From MWCO01 sp964488865 (GTDB lineage: Bacteria > Myxococcota_A > Polyangia > Polyangiales > Polyangiaceae), in assembly GCA_964488865.1 (NCBI GenBank), contig CAZAWR010000005.1, positions 1 to 64,000 on the forward strand: a stretch of DNA of 64,000 nucleotides, given 5' to 3'. The notes beneath the pieces were generated by a model. The model saw only the letters and a program-made list of their open reading frames with translations. It was not told where the DNA came from and did no database searches. Both the position numbers and the translations under genes were made by a program. Positions 61,720-64,000 of this stretch are shown here, piece after piece (position 1 is the stretch's first letter; every line of letters begins with the position of its first letter).

Positions 61720-62541
61720 TCAGGGCCAGATTACCTTCACCGGGTTGGAGCGCTCTTGCACGTTCGTTGCCCCGAGGCGGGCGAACCCGCTGACCATGAA
61801 GTAGAGTGTCTGCCCGCTCGACGGGTGCCACCCGGAGGCGGCGTCGAAGGGGGCCACCTTGATGTGGTCCCCCGCTACCGAGCTCTGGTTCTTGCAAGTC
61901 TGACCCGGCGCGCGCAGCCACTCCCACGTAGCGCCGTACCACCGGTCCTCGTGGTAGATGAACACCCAGGGATTGCCGACCACCTCGGTCCCATTGGTGA
62001 CCTGGGTCGGCCATCCCTTGGACGCGATGTCGTGGTTCATGCAGATGAGGCTGCCTTCGAAGGTCACCGACGTCATGGTGACGGTGACGGGCCAGGCGCT
62101 GACGTTGGTGTGCAGCCAGGTCACATCGCCCAGATCGAGGGGGGGCGGATCTGTGGGATTCGTCGTGCCGCCAGTTCCTCCGGTGGCTCCGGTGTCCGCG
62201 CCTCCGCCGCCGTCTGTGATGCCAGCGTCTGTGCCGCCGTCGCCTGCCGCGCCTCCCGTGCCAGACCCTCCCGCAGCGCCTCCTCCTCCAGCAAAGCCCG
62301 CAGCACCGGCCTGGCCCCCCGTGCCTCCCCCTTCGGCGTCGCCCCCTGCCGCGCCTCCTGTGGCTCCGGCCTCGCTCGCCCCGTCGGGAACGCCGCTGTC
62401 CACGCCTGTCGACCCTCCCGCGCTCGCGTCCGAGCCCGCCCCGTCAAACCCAACGTCGTCGAAACCGAGCAAGCTCGAGCACCCCGCGGTGAGGATGATC
62501 AGCGTGCTGGGGAAGACCTTCCAGGTTCGCGGGGCGTCCAT
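61720..62541 (-). CDS. Gly-rich lipoprotein of unknown function
   Basis: 273 residues from the ATG at 62539-62541; GGAGG lies about ten bases upstream. The signal ends in a lipobox (FPSTLIILTAGC), with the CSSLLGFDDV start common among Polyangiales lipoproteins. Residues ~30-130 are a Gly/Ala/Thr linker. The C-terminal ~130 residues hold a small domain (VTWLHTNVSAWPVTVTM, ICMNHDIASKGWP, YHEDRWYGATWEWL, LYFMVSGFAR) with several Trp and His, and the segment GQTLYFMVSGFARLG. Not recognised. Confidence 0.62.
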   Translation of the reverse strand: MDAPRTWKVFPSTLIILTAGCSSLLGFDDVGFDGAGSDASAGGSTGVDSGVPDGASEAGATGGAAGGDAEGGGTGGQAGAAGFAGGGGAAGGSGTGGAAGDGGTDAGITDGGGGADTGATGGTGGTTNPTDPPPLDLGDVTWLHTNVSAWPVTVTMTSVTFEGSLICMNHDIASKGWPTQVTNGTEVVGNPWVFIYHEDRWYGATWEWLRAPGQTCKNQSSVAGDHIKVAPFDAASGWHPSSGQTLYFMVSGFARLGATNVQERSNPVKVIWP

Positions 62542-62668
62542 GCGTAGAGACCTCCACAGACCAGCATAGCGCACACACGCGTCATCGCACGCGAAGGATC
62601 GTTCACGGGTTGAAACGACCCGCTGCCGGTCCCGACGCATCCCGGGTTGCTTTGGGATGGGTGGTCCC

Positions 62669-64000
62669 TTACTTCCGCTTGGCGCGTGCGAGCCACAAGG
62701 CGGCGATCAGTCCGGCCAGCCACTCCGCCCCCGTTCGCCGCGGCGCGGACGTGCGACACGCGCAACCGCCTTCCTCGTCCTGCCCACCGGCTTGCGTCGG
62801 AGTCGTCCCGTCCGGTCCCACGAGGGCATCCGAGGGCCCGGAGTCGTGAGGCACAATCGCGTCCGGGGTTGCGGAGTCGCTCTCGAGGACGTCCGGCATC
62901 GGCGTGTCTGGGACCCCCGAGTCCGGGACGGCCGAGTCCGGGATCGACGAGTCCGGCGTCGCGGAGTCGGGGACCGTGGCGTCCGGTATCGCTGAGTCGG
63001 GAACCGTGGCGTCGGGCGTGGAAGAGTCGGGCGTCCCAGCGTCGGTGGTGGTCCCGCCGCACAGCGGAGACGTGACACAGAAGGACTCACCGCTTCCGAT
63101 GGTCTTGCAGCAACCCCCTGCAAATTCAGGGCAATCCGCCCCAGTCTTGCACGGATGCGTGCAGAAGGAGATGGGAGACGTGCCCGTGGTGTACAGGCAG
63201 ATGTCTCCCCCGAGGTTGGGGTTGCAGAACGGGAGGTTTTCGTGTCCCGGGAACGCACACGGGTCACCGACCCAGCCCGTGGGGTCGTACGCGGGGGGCC
63301 CGCTACCGCAGCCACCCCCGGAAGGCGTGAACGTGACGTTGAGCGTGTAGGCGCCAGCGTTGGTCGTACCGCTCCCGAAGGTGTCGGCTACGACGTAGTA
63401 TGTCCCGCAGTCGACTGGTGCCGTGAACGAGCTGTCAGCCCGGTGCGTACAGTCGCTCGTGTTCATCGACGAGTACAAGTGCACGTCGATGTCGACCCCG
63501 GTGTCGTCCGACACGGCCACGGTAAGCTGGCCGGGTTGCGTGAGAGTCACCTCGTACACGTACTCGGGACCGGACTCGGGCTTGCTCGGATTCGCTCCGC
63601 AACCGTCGAACACGTCGCTCGACGATTGCGTGGTGTCTCGCGAGTCCGTGAACGGCAAAGAGGAAATGGGGATGGGGTTGTCCGGGGTGCCGACGGGGTT
63701 GCCCGCCGTGGTTCCGGTGATGCCGTCGTAGCGGCGAGGCTCGTAGCCGGAGGTGTACGCCCAGCCGCCCCATGCGTTGATGTGGACGTTGTAGCCGATT
63801 GCCTCGTAGAGGATCGGGTCTCCGTTGGCGAGTCGGTGGCTGAAGAGGATGACGTGGTAGCCGGCCTGGTTGACGACGTCTCCGGGCAAGAGTTGAGCTT
63901 GGGTGATGTCCGTCGACTCGGTGTGAATGATGTCCGTGGTTAGATAAATGGAACCCCAGCACTGGCTCACGTACCCGGAGCAGTCCAGTCCGACGGTGCA
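62669..64000 (-). CDS. NlpC/P60-like cell-wall hydrolase with PPC domain and MYXO-CTERM-like tail (5' end outside window)
   Basis: The frame is open to the window end, so the N-terminus is missing; about 443 residues are seen. The first seen residues are TVGLDCSGYVSQCWG, the catalytic-Cys motif of NlpC/P60 peptidases. LLPGDVVNQAGYHVILFSHR follows with a likely catalytic His. Then comes a PPC-type domain (YVYEVTLTQPGQLTVAVSD, DIDVHLYSS) and Cys-rich units. A linker of PDSSTPD/ATVPDSAI repeats leads to the end: GGCACRTSAPRR, hydrophobic LAGLIAALWL and ARAKRK, a MYXO-CTERM-like sorting tail. It probably cuts peptidoglycan peptides and is anchored at the surface. Confidence 0.78.
   Translation of the reverse strand, partial: CTVGLDCSGYVSQCWGSIYLTTDIIHTESTDITQAQLLPGDVVNQAGYHVILFSHRLANGDPILYEAIGYNVHINAWGGWAYTSGYEPRRYDGITGTTAGNPVGTPDNPIPISSLPFTDSRDTTQSSSDVFDGCGANPSKPESGPEYVYEVTLTQPGQLTVAVSDDTGVDIDVHLYSSMNTSDCTHRADSSFTAPVDCGTYYVVADTFGSGTTNAGAYTLNVTFTPSGGGCGSGPPAYDPTGWVGDPCAFPGHENLPFCNPNLGGDICLYTTGTSPISFCTHPCKTGADCPEFAGGCCKTIGSGESFCVTSPLCGGTTTDAGTPDSSTPDATVPDSAIPDATVPDSATPDSSIPDSAVPDSGVPDTPMPDVLESDSATPDAIVPHDSGPSDALVGPDGTTPTQAGGQDEEGGCACRTSAPRRTGAEWLAGLIAALWLARAKRK
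62860..63050 (-). repeat. Repeat coding for PDS/PDA linker
   Basis: Short imperfect repeats of 12-15 bp encode the PDSxxPDA linker in front of the MYXO-CTERM-like tail. Confidence 0.75.

Overview
The window is GC-rich DNA (roughly two thirds G+C) with codon use, lipoprotein style and gene families typical of a myxobacterium of the Polyangiales type. Pointers to this are several lipobox signal peptides followed by Gly/Ser/Thr/Ala linkers, Cys-rich 'CDDG..CNG.E.CD' repeats, MopE-like metal-binding motifs, a MYXO-CTERM-like tail, an FHA-coupled sigma-54-type regulator and alternative complex III. This placement is inference from gene content; no rRNA or tRNA gene was seen.

Layout. 1-9.1 kb: the 3' part of a large Cys-rich/FG-GAP surface protein, a CAP-domain lipoprotein with a promoter that may give a leaderless mRNA, a small Cys-rich membrane protein, an FHA/AAA+ regulator without GAFTGA, a signal peptidase I homologue lacking both catalytic dyad residues, a molybdenum-hydroxylase remnant, a lipoprotein and a YdeI/DUF1905 protein. 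9.2-23 kb: a bacterial alpha-2-macroglobulin, a frameshifted Gly-rich lipoprotein, a PrsW-like protease with a Gln/Pro tail, an AsmA-like protein and an AI-2E-family transporter. 23-31.6 kb: a broken lipoprotein gene, small stress and envelope genes (zinc ribbon, CsbD, a 29-residue membrane peptide), a truncated Rieske protein next to an alpha/beta hydrolase, a DUF4395-like protein and a lipoprotein. 31.8-37.6 kb: a sugar-dehydrogenase/diheme cytochrome fusion, a small membrane protein, and a thiamine-diphosphate enzyme overlapping an isochorismatase-family hydrolase.

37.7-53.45 kb is the functional heart: one tightly packed respiratory operon behind a good sigma-70 promoter. It encodes a cbb3 oxidase (fused CcoN-CcoO, CcoQ, monoheme CcoP), its assembly and copper-delivery proteins (CcoG, CcoH, CcoI, CcoS), then the full alternative complex III set (ActA-ActF). 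Nearly every junction overlaps or is a few bases, and CcoS-ActA is joined by ATGA. The arrangement predicts co-production of a quinol:cytochrome c oxidoreductase and its partner oxidase, perhaps as a supercomplex.

53.5-64 kb: a tandem phosphoribosyltransferase, a cluster of short CTAG-bounded repeat elements, a PilZ protein, two uncharacterised convergent genes, a MopE-type lipoprotein, an IMP/GMP-type 5'-nucleotidase, two small lipoproteins and the 3' part of an NlpC/P60-PPC-MYXO-CTERM protein. The CTAG-bounded elements, found at 21.4, 29.0 and 54.8-55.5 kb, form a nested mosaic of MITE-like repeats. They and the respiratory operon are the most interesting parts of the window. No transposase, CRISPR array, prophage or defence island was found.
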